From Paraflavitalea soli (GTDB taxonomy: Bacteria; Bacteroidota; Bacteroidia; Chitinophagales; Chitinophagaceae), in NCBI RefSeq assembly GCF_003555545.1, contig NZ_CP032157.1:4840546-4904545 (forward strand): a stretch of DNA of 64,000 bases, written 5' to 3'. Shown here piece by piece: positions 45,419 to 55,271 of this stretch. The position numbers and the translations under genes are program-made. The notes below the pieces were generated by a model, which had not been told where the DNA came from, did not search any database, and worked only from the letters and a program-made list of their open reading frames with translations. Every line of letters starts with the position of its first letter. The first letter of the stretch is position 1.

Positions 45419-46303
45419 TCACTTATATAATTCCAGCTTGCGGGTCAGCCTGTTGATCGTTGTTTTATCACCATATACTGCTATGCCACTGTAATTGATC
45501 TCCGCTTCTTCCAATCCTTCCAGCGAAGCTTTGTAGGTCTCATAACTACGCGCTGTTTGTGCAACTTCGGATAGATCAATAACGAGCAGCCCACCTTGCT
45601 GTTTTGCTTCTCCACAAATTCGTTTTATATCCTCCCTGGTAGCTTTCAACATAGGCAGGGGAATCCAGGTAAGCCCTGCATGCCTGCCGCCGGAAGCATT
45701 TTGCAGGTCTTCTGCTATCATATAAGGCAGTTTATTACCCAATGATGCACCCAGCACAGCGGCTGTATTAATGGCCAGCCCGGCCGGCAGATCGCTGGCA
45801 ATGATCATCACCGCCTTCATCAGGTCCTGCAGGTGGATCTCCATTTTAATATCAGCCCGTTCATATTCTGTGGGCGGTAATGGCACTTCAATAAAGCCCA
45901 GTTTCTTATAGAGGTGTATGGCAGGCTGGAGACGGGTATTGGACAACAATTCTACTTTCTTGATACCAAGTTCTTTGGCCTTATCGATACAGGCTTTGCC
46001 CAGTGCGTAACCAATGCCTTTACCCTGTACCGTTTCCGATACCGCCATCTTGGCCAGTTCAAATACCCGCTGGTTTACCTTGATCAGCGCACAGGCACCC
46101 ACTACAGCGCCTTCCCAAAGGGCCATGAAAATAAATCCTCCCTTGTTAAGGATGTATCCTTCCGGATCATTGAGCGCCCGGTTATCAGCCTCTTCCAGGC
46201 GGAAATACCGGGTGATCCATGCCTGGTTCAACTGGCGGAATGCTTCCCGGTGTGCGGGCTCATAAGGCACGATCTTCAACTGCTGATCTACTGCTGTAAG
46301 CAT
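45419..46303 (-). CDS. GNAT acetyltransferase fused to DUF2000
   Basis: 294 residues. The N-terminal half (about 8-158) is a GNAT domain with acetyl-CoA loop QGKGIGYALG (93-102) and LYKKLGFIEV. The C-terminal half (about 162-294) is DUF2000-like, starting MKAVMIIASDLPAGLAINTAAVLGASLG and including LPYMIAEDL and YSGIAVYGDK. The ATG at 46303 is chosen because it begins the GNAT fold and has a -7 box 15 bases upstream; a longer frame back to 46444 would overlap the HxlR gene. The acceptor substrate is unknown. Confidence 0.82.
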   Translation of the reverse strand: MLTAVDQQLKIVPYEPAHREAFRQLNQAWITRYFRLEEADNRALNDPEGYILNKGGFIFMALWEGAVVGACALIKVNQRVFELAKMAVSETVQGKGIGYALGKACIDKAKELGIKKVELLSNTRLQPAIHLYKKLGFIEVPLPPTEYERADIKMEIHLQDLMKAVMIIASDLPAGLAINTAAVLGASLGNKLPYMIAEDLQNASGGRHAGLTWIPLPMLKATREDIKRICGEAKQQGGLLVIDLSEVAQTARSYETYKASLEGLEEAEINYSGIAVYGDKTTINRLTRKLELYK

Positions 46304-46318
46304 AATTTCCTTTTGATG

Positions 46319-46326
46319 CAAAGTTA
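46319..46326 (-). promoter_or_regulatory. -7 promoter box of the GNAT-DUF2000 gene
   Basis: On the minus strand this reads TAACTTTG, a full match to TAnnTTTG, 15 bases before ATG 46303. Its position supports the short start. Confidence 0.6.
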
Positions 46327-46370
46327 CCGGCGGCGGAAAAGATGGGCAATAACGAACAAATGGTGATGGT

Positions 46371-46688
46371 TTAGCGAAGCTGGTTTTCATGCTGTTCGCC
46401 CCAGAACCACATTTGTTTGATAATGGGACACACCGTAGCACCATAAGGGGTGATGGAATACTGTACTTTCAGGGGCGGCTTGTGGCCTGTAACCGCCTTG
46501 GCAATGATGCCCTCCCCTTCCAGCTCTTTCAATTGCTTGATCAGGATACGCTCGCTCATTAGAGGAAACTTTCGCCTGATCTCGCTGTAGCGACGGTTCT
46601 TATCGGACAAATAGATCAATATCTTCACTTTGTACTTGCCCTTGATCACCTGTAAAAAAGTATCAATAGGACTATAAATGGCAGCCAT
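46371..46688 (-). CDS. HxlR-family winged-helix transcriptional regulator
   Basis: 105 residues. The winged-helix core is visible in LQVIKGKYKVKILIYLSDKNRRYSEIRRKFPLMSERILIKQLKELEGEGIIAKAV and the wing VQYSITPYGATVCPII. HxlR proteins are dimeric, redox- or ligand-responsive regulators. It lies 67 bases upstream of the GNAT-DUF2000 gene on the same strand, and may regulate it. The sucD promoter is divergent. Confidence 0.92.
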   Translation of the reverse strand: MAAIYSPIDTFLQVIKGKYKVKILIYLSDKNRRYSEIRRKFPLMSERILIKQLKELEGEGIIAKAVTGHKPPLKVQYSITPYGATVCPIIKQMWFWGEQHENQLR

Positions 46689-46832
46689 AACACTGGTATT
46701 AAATTATTCTTAATATCGGACCTATCAGGCTCTCTTTCACCCCGTTAAAGGGCTTTGGGCCTGTATTTAAGCGCGTAGGATTTACGATTCAGGGCCTGGG
46801 ATTTTACCTCCCTACATATGCACTTTATGCCT

Positions 46833-46840
46833 TACTTTTG
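46833..46840 (+). promoter_or_regulatory. -7 promoter box of sucD
   Basis: TACTTTTG fits TAnnTTTG. It lies 27 bases before the ATG at 46868. Confidence 0.6.
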
Positions 46841-46867
46841 CCCCTCCTGAATTTATAAATCACGACT

Positions 46868-47743
46868 ATGAGCATATTAGTTAACAAACAATCAAAGATA
46901 CTGGTGCAAGGCTTTACCGGTACGGAAGGCACTTTTCATGCTACGCAAATGATCGAATACGGAACGAATGTGGTAGGCGGCGTTACGCCCAATAAAGGCG
47001 GCACTACCCACCTGGATCGCCCTGTTTTCAATACAGTAGCTGAAGCTGTACATACTACAGGCGCTAATGTATCGATCATATTTGTACCTCCCGCTTTTGC
47101 AGCCGACGCTATTATGGAAGCCGCTGAAGCTGGTATTGGCCTCGTGGTTTGTATTACTGAAGGTATTCCTGTACAGGACATGGTAAAAGCTAAACTGTTC
47201 CTGCAGAGTACCGGCACAAGACTGATCGGTCCCAACTGTCCCGGTGTGATCACTGCCGGCGAATGCAAAGTAGGCATCATGCCCGGTTTTGTATTCAAAA
47301 AAGGCAAGATCGGTATCGTTTCCAAATCCGGAACGCTTACCTATGAAGCTTCTGACCAGGTTGCCAAGGCCGGCTTAGGTGTTTCTACCGCAGTAGGTAT
47401 CGGTGGCGATCCCATCATTGGTACTACTACCAAAGAAGCCCTGGAAATGTTCATGAACGATCCAGAAACTGAAGGTATCGTGATGATCGGAGAAATTGGT
47501 GGTGGCATGGAAGCAGAAGCCGCCCGCTGGTACAAAGAGCAAAAGGTGAAAAAACCGGTAGTAGGTTTCATCGCCGGTCAAACCGCTCCTCCCGGACGCC
47601 GCATGGGCCACGCCGGCGCCATCGTAGGCGGTGCAGAAGATACAGCTGCCGCAAAAATGGCCATCATGGAAGAGTGCGGGATCAATGTAGTATCAAGCCC
47701 GGCAGATATTGGCGCTACTATGGCCAGGATCATCAAGAAGTAA
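46868..47743 (+). CDS. sucD: Succinate-CoA ligase, alpha subunit
   Basis: 291 residues. It is the CoA-binding, phosphorylated subunit of succinyl-CoA synthetase in the citric acid cycle. Seen: the CoA-binding Rossmann start [30 protein letters not shown], and the phosphorylated His248 in GHAGAIVGG. Length is typical. The beta subunit gene (sucC) is not adjacent, so it must be encoded elsewhere. A family hairpin follows the stop. Confidence 0.97.
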   Translation: MSILVNKQSKILVQGFTGTEGTFHATQMIEYGTNVVGGVTPNKGGTTHLDRPVFNTVAEAVHTTGANVSIIFVPPAFAADAIMEAAEAGIGLVVCITEGIPVQDMVKAKLFLQSTGTRLIGPNCPGVITAGECKVGIMPGFVFKKGKIGIVSKSGTLTYEASDQVAKAGLGVSTAVGIGGDPIIGTTTKEALEMFMNDPETEGIVMIGEIGGGMEAEAARWYKEQKVKKPVVGFIAGQTAPPGRRMGHAGAIVGGAEDTAAAKMAIMEECGINVVSSPADIGATMARIIKK

Positions 47744-47764
47744 ATTAACTTTCTTACAATAAGT

Positions 47765-47803
47765 AAAATGGTGAGCCACCTTGCAAAGGTGACCCACCAT
47801 TTT
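47765..47803 (+). terminator. GGTGRGYCGCCCT-family hairpin, copy 4, terminator of sucD
   Basis: An 18-bp stem (47765-47782 with 47786-47803) has two mismatches and a GCA loop, preceded by A-rich and followed by T-rich sequence (TTTTGCTTTTG). Confidence 0.82.
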
Positions 47804-47946
47804 GCTTTTGGCACTTGTGGCTCACTCCTTGTCATTGCCTTTCTGATATATTGCTCTACTTTTGCTATACCCCGTAATATCAAAAGCCCCGGACAGTGCC
47901 GGGGCCATCGATTTAATCCATCACTTTAAACACGTAGAAACTTTAG

Positions 47947-48726
47947 TTATTTGAACTGCCGGATAAAATTGGCCAGGTCATCCTTACTGCTGCTGAATGA
48001 GAATACTTCATACAGTATGAAATAATCCTGTTTATTCACGGTATTCTTGTAGGCATATTTGGCCAGGTCGAGCTTATAGTTGTCGAAAGAATACATCTGC
48101 AACAATTGCTTTACCTGGTCGGCGGTAAAATAATTCTGGTCGATCACCTGCTTGGCAATGGTAACCCTTGAGTTGTCGAAACGCTCATTGGTAAGGGTGG
48201 CCTTGAGGGCTGCAAAGGACTGATCGCTCATAGGACGACCATACCTGTTATCATTATCAGGGTAGGGGTCGCGGCCCGGGTTGCGATCAGGACGATCAGG
48301 ATTGCGGCCGGGATACCTGTCACGATCATTATTCTGATCATAGTTGTCCGTATTCACATAGTTGGGATCTTTCATGGACAACTCATCAAACAATACCCTT
48401 CCAAACCGGTTGATCACAATATCAATATGATATTGAGGCCTTACATTCATGTTTTTCTGAAAGATGAGGGTTTGCTTTTTGATGCCATAACTGACTGAGC
48501 TTTTGATAGGAGCAGCATACACTTTGATGGCGTGAAAACCTGCCGATACAGCCGGGATGAGCAAAAAGTCGTCACCATCATTAGCACGGTTGCTGACCTG
48601 TTTCCCATCTACTTCCACTATGATGCGGTTGCTGCTAAGATTGGTAACACTCACTTTTCCATCATTGGGATGAGCAAAAGTGGTATAGGTAATCACCAGT
48701 AAAGCAAGGGTAAAAATCTTTTTCAT
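47947..48726 (-). CDS. Secreted DUF4476-domain protein
   Basis: 259 residues. A signal peptide covers about 1-18 (TLALLVITYTTFA). The first part (about 20-130) is beta-rich (RIIVEVDGKQVSNRAND). A low-complexity Asp/Arg/Pro/Asn linker lies at about 130-165 (DRYPGRNPDRPDRNPGRD). The DUF4476 domain (about 168-258) shows SFAALKATLTNERFDNSRVTIAKQVIDQNYFTADQVKQLLQMYSFDNYKLDLAKYAY. Function of the domain is unknown. It is divergent from the macroglobulin gene. Confidence 0.87.
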   Translation of the reverse strand: MKKIFTLALLVITYTTFAHPNDGKVSVTNLSSNRIIVEVDGKQVSNRANDGDDFLLIPAVSAGFHAIKVYAAPIKSSVSYGIKKQTLIFQKNMNVRPQYHIDIVINRFGRVLFDELSMKDPNYVNTDNYDQNNDRDRYPGRNPDRPDRNPGRDPYPDNDNRYGRPMSDQSFAALKATLTNERFDNSRVTIAKQVIDQNYFTADQVKQLLQMYSFDNYKLDLAKYAYKNTVNKQDYFILYEVFSFSSSKDDLANFIRQFK

Positions 48727-48935
48727 ATAGACCTCCTGTTGGTTGTTTAGGGTTTGATGCCAGGACGCACAGATCGTTTAGCGAGAATATGTTAAAGGAT
48801 TGCTATTTCAGCCATAGGGTCGTTTGGTGTATGAAATTGGATTAAAAACTGCATCATAACAGGGTAGCACGCAGTTTAAAACGCCCAAAGGTGCAAAATA
48901 TTGCAGATTGTATAACTTGTATAAAATTTGATGGT

Positions 48936-51900
48936 ATGCCTGTTAAAAAGGTCTTTCTCTTAGTATTAGCCACATTATCTCTGTTTACAGTAACCGCCCA
49001 GCAAAAAATGAATACCTACGACAAAGCCTGGAAGAAAATCGACAGCCTCATTCAGGAAAAAGGACTGCCTGCATCTGCCCTCACGGAAGTGAATAAGGTA
49101 TATGCACAAGCGCAAAAAGAAAAGAACGATGCACAGCTCATCAAAGCCCTGATATACCGTGCCCAGTTGCGCGCTATAAAAGAAGAAGCGGCAGGCCCTA
49201 AAAGTATTGCCGATATGGAAGCGGAAATAGCCAAAGCCACAGAGCCGGCGCGCTCCATCATTCAAAGCATTACTGCCGGCATGTACTGGAGCTATTTCCA
49301 GCAAAACCGGTGGAAGCTCTACAACCGTACAGCCACCGTCAACTTCAATAAAGCCGATATCGCCACCTGGAGTACTGATGATTTTCATAAGAAGATCGGC
49401 GAACTGTATTTGGCTTCTTTGAAGAACGAAAAGTTGCTACAGCAAACCAAACTGGAGCCTTTTGATCCCATCATTCAAAAAGGGAAAGCCCGTTACCTGC
49501 GTCCTACCTTGTTTGACCTGCTGGCTACCCATGCACTCAACTATTTCAAAACAGATGAAAGGAATATCACCAAACCGGCCAATGCTTTTGAGATCGATGA
49601 TCCCGCGGCTTTTGGAGATGCCCGGTCATTTGCCACACACCGGTTCGTCATCACAGACAGCAGCTCTCTCCATGCCAAAGCATTGCAACTATACCAGCGC
49701 CTGACCCAATTTCACCTCAATGACGCCAAGCCCGATGCCCTGATAGACATCAGCATCGAACGCCTGGTGTTTGTGAACAGCTACGCTGTACTGGACAACA
49801 AAGAAGCGCTATACCGGAAAGCCCTGGAACAGATCACGACAGCCCACGGCAGCTTACCGATCGCAGCCCAGGCCTGGTACCTGCTGGCCTATACCTATGC
49901 CGCAGAAGCCGGCCAGTATGATGCCTTAAAAGATACCACCCATCGTTTTGCCTATTTGAAGGCCAAGGATATCTGTGAACAGGTGGTGCAGCAAAAAGAT
50001 TCCAGCGAAGGCAAGGCCAATTGCATTAACCTCCTCACCAGCATACAACGCCAGGAGATCAACCTGCAAACGGAGCGGGTAAATATACCAGCCCAGCCCT
50101 TCAGGATACTCGTCACTTACCGCAATGTAACGCAGCTTCATTTCAGGGTGGTGAAGATGGATAAAAAGACCAGGGAAAGCCTGGGTACGGATACCTGGAA
50201 TGATGAGTATTGGAAAAAGCTGATCAATCTGCCGGTGATCAAATCCTTCACACAAAGCTTACCCGATACCAAAGATTACCAGCAACACCGCACAGAGATC
50301 AAGGCAGATGGCCTTCCTGTAGGGGAATATGCTTTCCTGATCAGTGCCAACAACAATTTCAGCCTCACCAAAAACCCACTGGCGGTACAATCATTTTATG
50401 TATCCAACCTTTCTTATATCAATAAAGGCAATGATTATTTTGTACTGGACCGGGAAACCGGCGCTCCCATTGCCCGGGCAGCCGTACAGGTGTGGTATCG
50501 TTCTTATGATTACAATGCCCGTAAAGAGGTAGAACGCCAGGGAGAAAATGTGTTCTCCGACAAGAATGGCTACTTTATGTTGTATCCTCCCAAGACCAAT
50601 AGCAATAATTATTTCCGTATAGAGGTATCTACCAAAGAAGATCATTTATCACTGGATGAATACCAGTATAACTACCAACGGCCTGAACAAGGACCGGCTA
50701 AAGCCTTTAACCAGACCTACCTGTTTACCGACCGTTCTATTTACCGGCCTGGTCAAATAGTATATTTCAAAGGCATTGTGATCAACCAACGGGAGGCATC
50801 CGGTCAAAATGCCATCGTGGCCAACTTCTCTACTACCCTGGCCCTGTTTGATGTAAACGGACAGCAGGTAGACTCGATCAAGGTGACCACTAATGCCTAT
50901 GGCTCTTATTCCGGTAAATTTACCCTGCCCGCGAATGTGTTGAATGGTTCATTCCGCATCCAGGATATGAAGACCAATGGCAACAATAACTTTTCAGTAG
51001 AGGAATACAAACGCCCTAAATTCCAAACAGAGATCGCCAAACCTGCCGGCAGCTACCAGCTCAACGACAGCATCAAAGTGACCGGCACAGCCAAAGCCTA
51101 TGCCGGCAACAATATAGATGGTGCTTCTGTACAATACCGCGTGGTGCGCAAAACGATCATGCCGATGTGGATATATGGCTACGGCAGGAAAATATGGCCG
51201 CCGTACAGTCGTGAAGAAGTAGAGATTGCCCATGGCACTACTACGACCAAAACGGACGGCAGCTTTGATATCACTTTCAAAGCCCTGCCCGACCTGAGCG
51301 TTGACAAAAAAGACCAGCCTACTTTCCATTACGAAGTAAGTGCTGATGTGACCGATATCAACGGTGAAACAAGAAGTGGCAGCACGTCTGTATCCGTAGC
51401 TTACCAGGCGCTCCAATTGAATGTGGACGTTCCAGCCAAACTGTATGCAGACAGCCTTAAGAACATCAAGGTAAATACCACCAACTTCAACAACCTGTTT
51501 GAGCAGGCTTCCGTAACCCTTACTATCCACCAACTGAAAGTGCCCACCCGCATATTCCGTACCCGCTATTGGGAGCAGCCCGACCAGTTTGTGATGACAC
51601 AACAGGAATACAATGCAGCCTTCCCCTATGATATTTACAAGAATGAAAACGAGGTTGCTACCTGGGCTAAAGGGGAGAAAGTACTGGAGGTTACTGATAC
51701 CACTACCGTCAACGGAAAGTTTGTCCTGGGCAAAACCTCCTTACCTGCCGGCTGGTATGTAATAGAAGCTATTACGAAGGATAAATTTGGAGAGGTAGTA
51801 AAAGACATTCAATATGTACAGTTGTACAATAAATCAGTTGCCACCAACCCATTGGCGTTTGGTAGTATTGAAGCAGATAAGACAACCTACGAACCAGGAG

Positions 51901-54900
51901 AAACTGCCAGCTATCAACTGACGAGCAACCTGGACAATGTTTTCATGATCCATGATATTGGCCGGAAAGATGCCAAAGAAGAAAGGAAGTTCATCACCCT
52001 TAATCAGAACAGTCCTTCTTTTGAAATACCTATTTCAGAAAATGATCGTGGAGGGCTGGGTGTGCAGATCGCTTTTGTGAAGCACAACCGGGTATACAGC
52101 AACAGTCTGCAGTTCAATGTACCTTATAGTAATAAGGACCTAACGATTGCTTATACTACCTACCGCGATAAAACATTGCCCGGTAGCACAGAAAAATGGA
52201 AAGTAAAGATCAGTGGTTATAAAGGCGACCAGGTGGCTGCTGAAATGTTAACGACGATGTATGATGCTTCGCTGGATCAGTTTCAATCCCATAACTGGCA
52301 AAAGCCATTCATATGGAGTAATTACAACCAGCAGGCTTATTGGACGGGTGATGTATGCTTCCGCCAGGTACAATCGCAGGAACACTATGATCGCGATGTA
52401 ACCTCAGCCTGGTTTGACAAATCATATGATCACCTGATCACCAATGATATGTCGATGGGTGGCGGACAGCAGATAAGACTCAGGGGAACTAAGTCGATGA
52501 GAAATGATGCAGCCATTGAAAGGAATTTAAGTATGGAAGCAGCGGCAGCACCGGTAGCCGCAATGATGAAAAAGGTACCTGGTATGCAAGTAGATGCGAA
52601 AGATGAAATGGTTGTTCAGGGAGAAGAAATAAAGAAGGACGGTTGGATGGGCGGGATAGGCTTAACAGGAACTAAAGAAAAGGAGAAAGCTACAGCACCT
52701 CCTGTACAGCCCCGCAAGAACTTTAATGAGACGGCCTTCTTCTTCCCCGACCTGCGTACCGATGCGGAGGGCAACGTAGAGTTTTCCTTTACCATGCCTG
52801 AAGCACTCACGCAGTGGAAGTGGATGACCCTGGCCCATACCAAAGAACTGGCGTTTGGCTACAGTGAGAAAAACATCATCACGCAGAAGGAGCTGATGGT
52901 ACAGCCCAATGCGCCCCGTTTTATGCGTGAAGGGGACCGGATGGACTTCAGCGGTAAGATCGTCAACCTCAGCAGCAAGGAACTCACCGGACAAGTGGAA
53001 CTGCAGCTCATCGATCCCACCACCAACCAATCGGTGGATGGCTGGTTCCGCAATGTGTTCCCCAACCAGTTCTTTACTGTGGGTGCCGGTCAAAGTATTC
53101 CCGTTAGTTTCTCTTTGGAGATACCTTATCAATACAATAAGCCTGTCACCTACCGGCTGGTAGCTTCTACCAAGGCAGGCGCCAATGAAAGCGCGCTGAG
53201 TGATGGGGAAGAAAACATGCTGCCCGTAGTCAGCAACCGGATGCTGGTAACAGAAAGCCTGCCTTTGCCGGTACGCGGCATCGGCACCAAAAACTTCACC
53301 TTCGATAAACTCCTGAAAAGCGGAGCAAGTGAAACACTCAATCAACATGCATTGACGGTTGAGTTTACCAGCAACCCGGCCTGGTATGCCGTGCAGGCCC
53401 TGCCCTACCTCATGGAATATCCCTATGAGTGTGCCGAGCAGGTATTCAACCGCTATTATGCCAATACACTGGCTACTTCTATTGCCGGTTCCTCACCCCG
53501 CATCAAAGCCATCTTTGATCGCTGGAGAACGACTGACACGGCTGCCCTGCTCAGCAACCTGCAGAAGAATGAGGAACTGAAGTCAGTCCTGCTCCAGGAG
53601 ACTCCCTGGGTGCTGGAAGCAAAAACCGAAGCACAACAAAAAAGGAATATCGCCCTGTTGTTTGACATGGTAAGGATGAGCAGGGAACAAGCATCTTCCC
53701 TTGGCCAGCTGCAGGATATGCAAAGCTCCAATGGCGGTTTTGTATGGTTCCAGGGCGGGCCTGATGACCGGTACATTACGCAGTACATCCTTACAGGGAT
53801 CGGGCACCTCAATAAGTTGAAGGCATTGAAGAGTAATGATAAGATCGCAGCCATCATAAAAGCAGCCATTCCTTACCTGGACAAGGCATTGAAGAAAGAT
53901 TATGAGGACCTGCTGAAGAACAATAAGCAGAAAGAACCAGTGGAAGCGCTCAGCAGCATACAGATCCAATACCTGTACATGCGCAGCTTCTTCCCGGAAA
54001 TGGCGGTACCAGCAGAGGCTGCCAAAGCCTATAACTACTTCCGCAGGCAGGCGCAACTGCACTGGTTAAAACAAAGCAAGTACATGCAGGGCATGATCGC
54101 CCTGGCACTCAACCGCACAGGCGATGCCAAAACAGCCACCGGTATTGTGGCTTCCCTGAAGCAAAATGCGCTGGTGCATGAAGAGATGGGCATGTACTGG
54201 AAAGACCTGTCTGGCGGATACTATTGGTACCAGAGTCCTATCGAAAGCCAGGCCTTGCTGATAGAGACCTTTACGGAAGTAACCAAAGATGCCAAAGCGG
54301 TAGCCGATATGAAAGCCTGGCTGCTGAAGCAGAAGCAAACGCAGAACTGGAAAACGACCAAAGCAACGGCCGATGCCTGCTATGCGCTCCTGCTTCAAGG
54401 TACCGACTGGCTTACCAATACCCCGGAAGTGCAGATCAGCCTGGGCAGTTATACCATCCGCAGTGCTGACCAGGTACAGGAAGCGGGCACGGGTTACTTC
54501 AAGAAAGTGATCGACGGCAAGGACGTAAAACCAGAGATGGGTACTATCAAAGTAGCGGTATCAAGTGCAGCACCAGCTGCGGGCGAATCAGTATCCTGGG
54601 GAGCTGTGTACTGGCAGTACTTTGAGAACCTGGATAAAATTACTACGGCCGCCACTCCGCTCAAGCTGAGCAAAAAGCTGTTTGTAGAAAAACTCACTGA
54701 TCGCGGGCCGGTATTACAACCAGTCAATGAAGGAGATGCCTTGCATGTGGGAGATAAAGTGAAAGTGCGCATCGAGTTGCGGGCCGACCGCAATATGGAG
54801 TATGTGCACATGAAGGATATGCGGGGCGCCTGCATGGAACCGGTCAACGTACTGAGCAGCTACAAATGGCAGGGCGGACTGGGTTATTATGAAACCACCA

Positions 54901-55082
54901 AAGATGCCAGCACCAACTTCTTCTTTGGTTACCTGCCCAAGGGCACCTGGGTATTTGAATACAGCCTGTTTGTAACCCATACCGGTACCTTCAGCAATGG
55001 GGTGACCAGTATCCAGTGTATGTATGCCCCTGAATTTACCAGTCATTCGGAAGGTGTAAAGGTGAATGTAGAACCGAAATAA
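48936..55082 (+). CDS. Alpha-2-macroglobulin family protein, giant, secreted
   Basis: 2,048 residues. Signal peptide about 1-22 (LLVLATLSLFTVTAQ), no lipobox. Macroglobulin-like beta domains fill about 400-1,150, a bait-like variable region with TonB-plug-like pieces about 1,175-1,250, then FNETAFFFPDLRTDAEGNVEFSF, a thioester region with Cys1499 and Gln1502 in YPYECAEQ, and an alpha-helical thioester domain (SSNGGFVWFQGG). CAEQ keeps the Cys and Gln of the CxEQ motif. Such proteins trap proteases in the periplasm. The expected partner gene for penicillin-binding protein 1C is not adjacent. ATG 48936 is chosen over an upstream GTG because it starts the signal peptide. Confidence 0.9.
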   Translation: MPVKKVFLLVLATLSLFTVTAQQKMNTYDKAWKKIDSLIQEKGLPASALTEVNKVYAQAQKEKNDAQLIKALIYRAQLRAIKEEAAGPKSIADMEAEIAKATEPARSIIQSITAGMYWSYFQQNRWKLYNRTATVNFNKADIATWSTDDFHKKIGELYLASLKNEKLLQQTKLEPFDPIIQKGKARYLRPTLFDLLATHALNYFKTDERNITKPANAFEIDDPAAFGDARSFATHRFVITDSSSLHAKALQLYQRLTQFHLNDAKPDALIDISIERLVFVNSYAVLDNKEALYRKALEQITTAHGSLPIAAQAWYLLAYTYAAEAGQYDALKDTTHRFAYLKAKDICEQVVQQKDSSEGKANCINLLTSIQRQEINLQTERVNIPAQPFRILVTYRNVTQLHFRVVKMDKKTRESLGTDTWNDEYWKKLINLPVIKSFTQSLPDTKDYQQHRTEIKADGLPVGEYAFLISANNNFSLTKNPLAVQSFYVSNLSYINKGNDYFVLDRETGAPIARAAVQVWYRSYDYNARKEVERQGENVFSDKNGYFMLYPPKTNSNNYFRIEVSTKEDHLSLDEYQYNYQRPEQGPAKAFNQTYLFTDRSIYRPGQIVYFKGIVINQREASGQNAIVANFSTTLALFDVNGQQVDSIKVTTNAYGSYSGKFTLPANVLNGSFRIQDMKTNGNNNFSVEEYKRPKFQTEIAKPAGSYQLNDSIKVTGTAKAYAGNNIDGASVQYRVVRKTIMPMWIYGYGRKIWPPYSREEVEIAHGTTTTKTDGSFDITFKALPDLSVDKKDQPTFHYEVSADVTDINGETRSGSTSVSVAYQALQLNVDVPAKLYADSLKNIKVNTTNFNNLFEQASVTLTIHQLKVPTRIFRTRYWEQPDQFVMTQQEYNAAFPYDIYKNENEVATWAKGEKVLEVTDTTTVNGKFVLGKTSLPAGWYVIEAITKDKFGEVVKDIQYVQLYNKSVATNPLAFGSIEADKTTYEPGETASYQLTSNLDNVFMIHDIGRKDAKEERKFITLNQNSPSFEIPISENDRGGLGVQIAFVKHNRVYSNSLQFNVPYSNKDLTIAYTTYRDKTLPGSTEKWKVKISGYKGDQVAAEMLTTMYDASLDQFQSHNWQKPFIWSNYNQQAYWTGDVCFRQVQSQEHYDRDVTSAWFDKSYDHLITNDMSMGGGQQIRLRGTKSMRNDAAIERNLSMEAAAAPVAAMMKKVPGMQVDAKDEMVVQGEEIKKDGWMGGIGLTGTKEKEKATAPPVQPRKNFNETAFFFPDLRTDAEGNVEFSFTMPEALTQWKWMTLAHTKELAFGYSEKNIITQKELMVQPNAPRFMREGDRMDFSGKIVNLSSKELTGQVELQLIDPTTNQSVDGWFRNVFPNQFFTVGAGQSIPVSFSLEIPYQYNKPVTYRLVASTKAGANESALSDGEENMLPVVSNRMLVTESLPLPVRGIGTKNFTFDKLLKSGASETLNQHALTVEFTSNPAWYAVQALPYLMEYPYECAEQVFNRYYANTLATSIAGSSPRIKAIFDRWRTTDTAALLSNLQKNEELKSVLLQETPWVLEAKTEAQQKRNIALLFDMVRMSREQASSLGQLQDMQSSNGGFVWFQGGPDDRYITQYILTGIGHLNKLKALKSNDKIAAIIKAAIPYLDKALKKDYEDLLKNNKQKEPVEALSSIQIQYLYMRSFFPEMAVPAEAAKAYNYFRRQAQLHWLKQSKYMQGMIALALNRTGDAKTATGIVASLKQNALVHEEMGMYWKDLSGGYYWYQSPIESQALLIETFTEVTKDAKAVADMKAWLLKQKQTQNWKTTKATADACYALLLQGTDWLTNTPEVQISLGSYTIRSADQVQEAGTGYFKKVIDGKDVKPEMGTIKVAVSSAAPAAGESVSWGAVYWQYFENLDKITTAATPLKLSKKLFVEKLTDRGPVLQPVNEGDALHVGDKVKVRIELRADRNMEYVHMKDMRGACMEPVNVLSSYKWQGGLGYYETTKDASTNFFFGYLPKGTWVFEYSLFVTHTGTFSNGVTSIQCMYAPEFTSHSEGVKVNVEPK

Positions 55083-55099
55083 ATGCAAGAGGTTCTTTT

Positions 55100-55146
55100 A
55101 GAGGTGACACCTTTCGTTTGCGACGCGAGCGAAAGGTGTCACCTCT
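55100..55146. repeat. Perfect 17-bp hairpin after the macroglobulin gene
   Basis: AGAGGTGACACCTTTCG (55100-55116) pairs exactly with 55130-55146; the loop is 13 bases. It sits 17 bases after the stop and just before copy 5 of the dispersed hairpin family. Confidence 0.85.
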
Positions 55147-55153
55147 ACAACGA

Positions 55154-55206
55154 AAGGTGAGTCGCCCTGCAGCGCGGCAAAGCAGTCCCGCAGGGCGGCC
55201 CACCTT
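55154..55206. repeat. GGTGRGYCGCCCT-family hairpin, copy 5
   Basis: AAGGTGAGTCGCCCTGC (55154-55170) pairs with 55190-55206 over 17 bp with one mismatch and one G-T pair; loop of 19 bases. Confidence 0.85.
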
Positions 55207-55259
55207 CTTACATTTTAGTCTTATTACCAGCAGGCCACTCTTTGAAAGGGTGGCCTGCT

Positions 55260-55267
55260 TATTTTTG
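55260..55267 (+). promoter_or_regulatory. -7 promoter box 4 bases before the FAD oxidoreductase ATG
   Basis: TATTTTTG fits TAnnTTTG exactly. A TTTG lies 15 bases upstream (55241-55244), short for a -33 element. The gap to ATG 55272 is 4 bases, so the mRNA would be leaderless or almost so. Confidence 0.5.
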
Positions 55268-55271
55268 CACC

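Noticed and set aside
45419-46444. Longer GNAT-DUF2000 frame starting at 46444
   Set aside because: It would overlap the HxlR gene and include the promoter box at 46319-46326; ATG 46303 is better.
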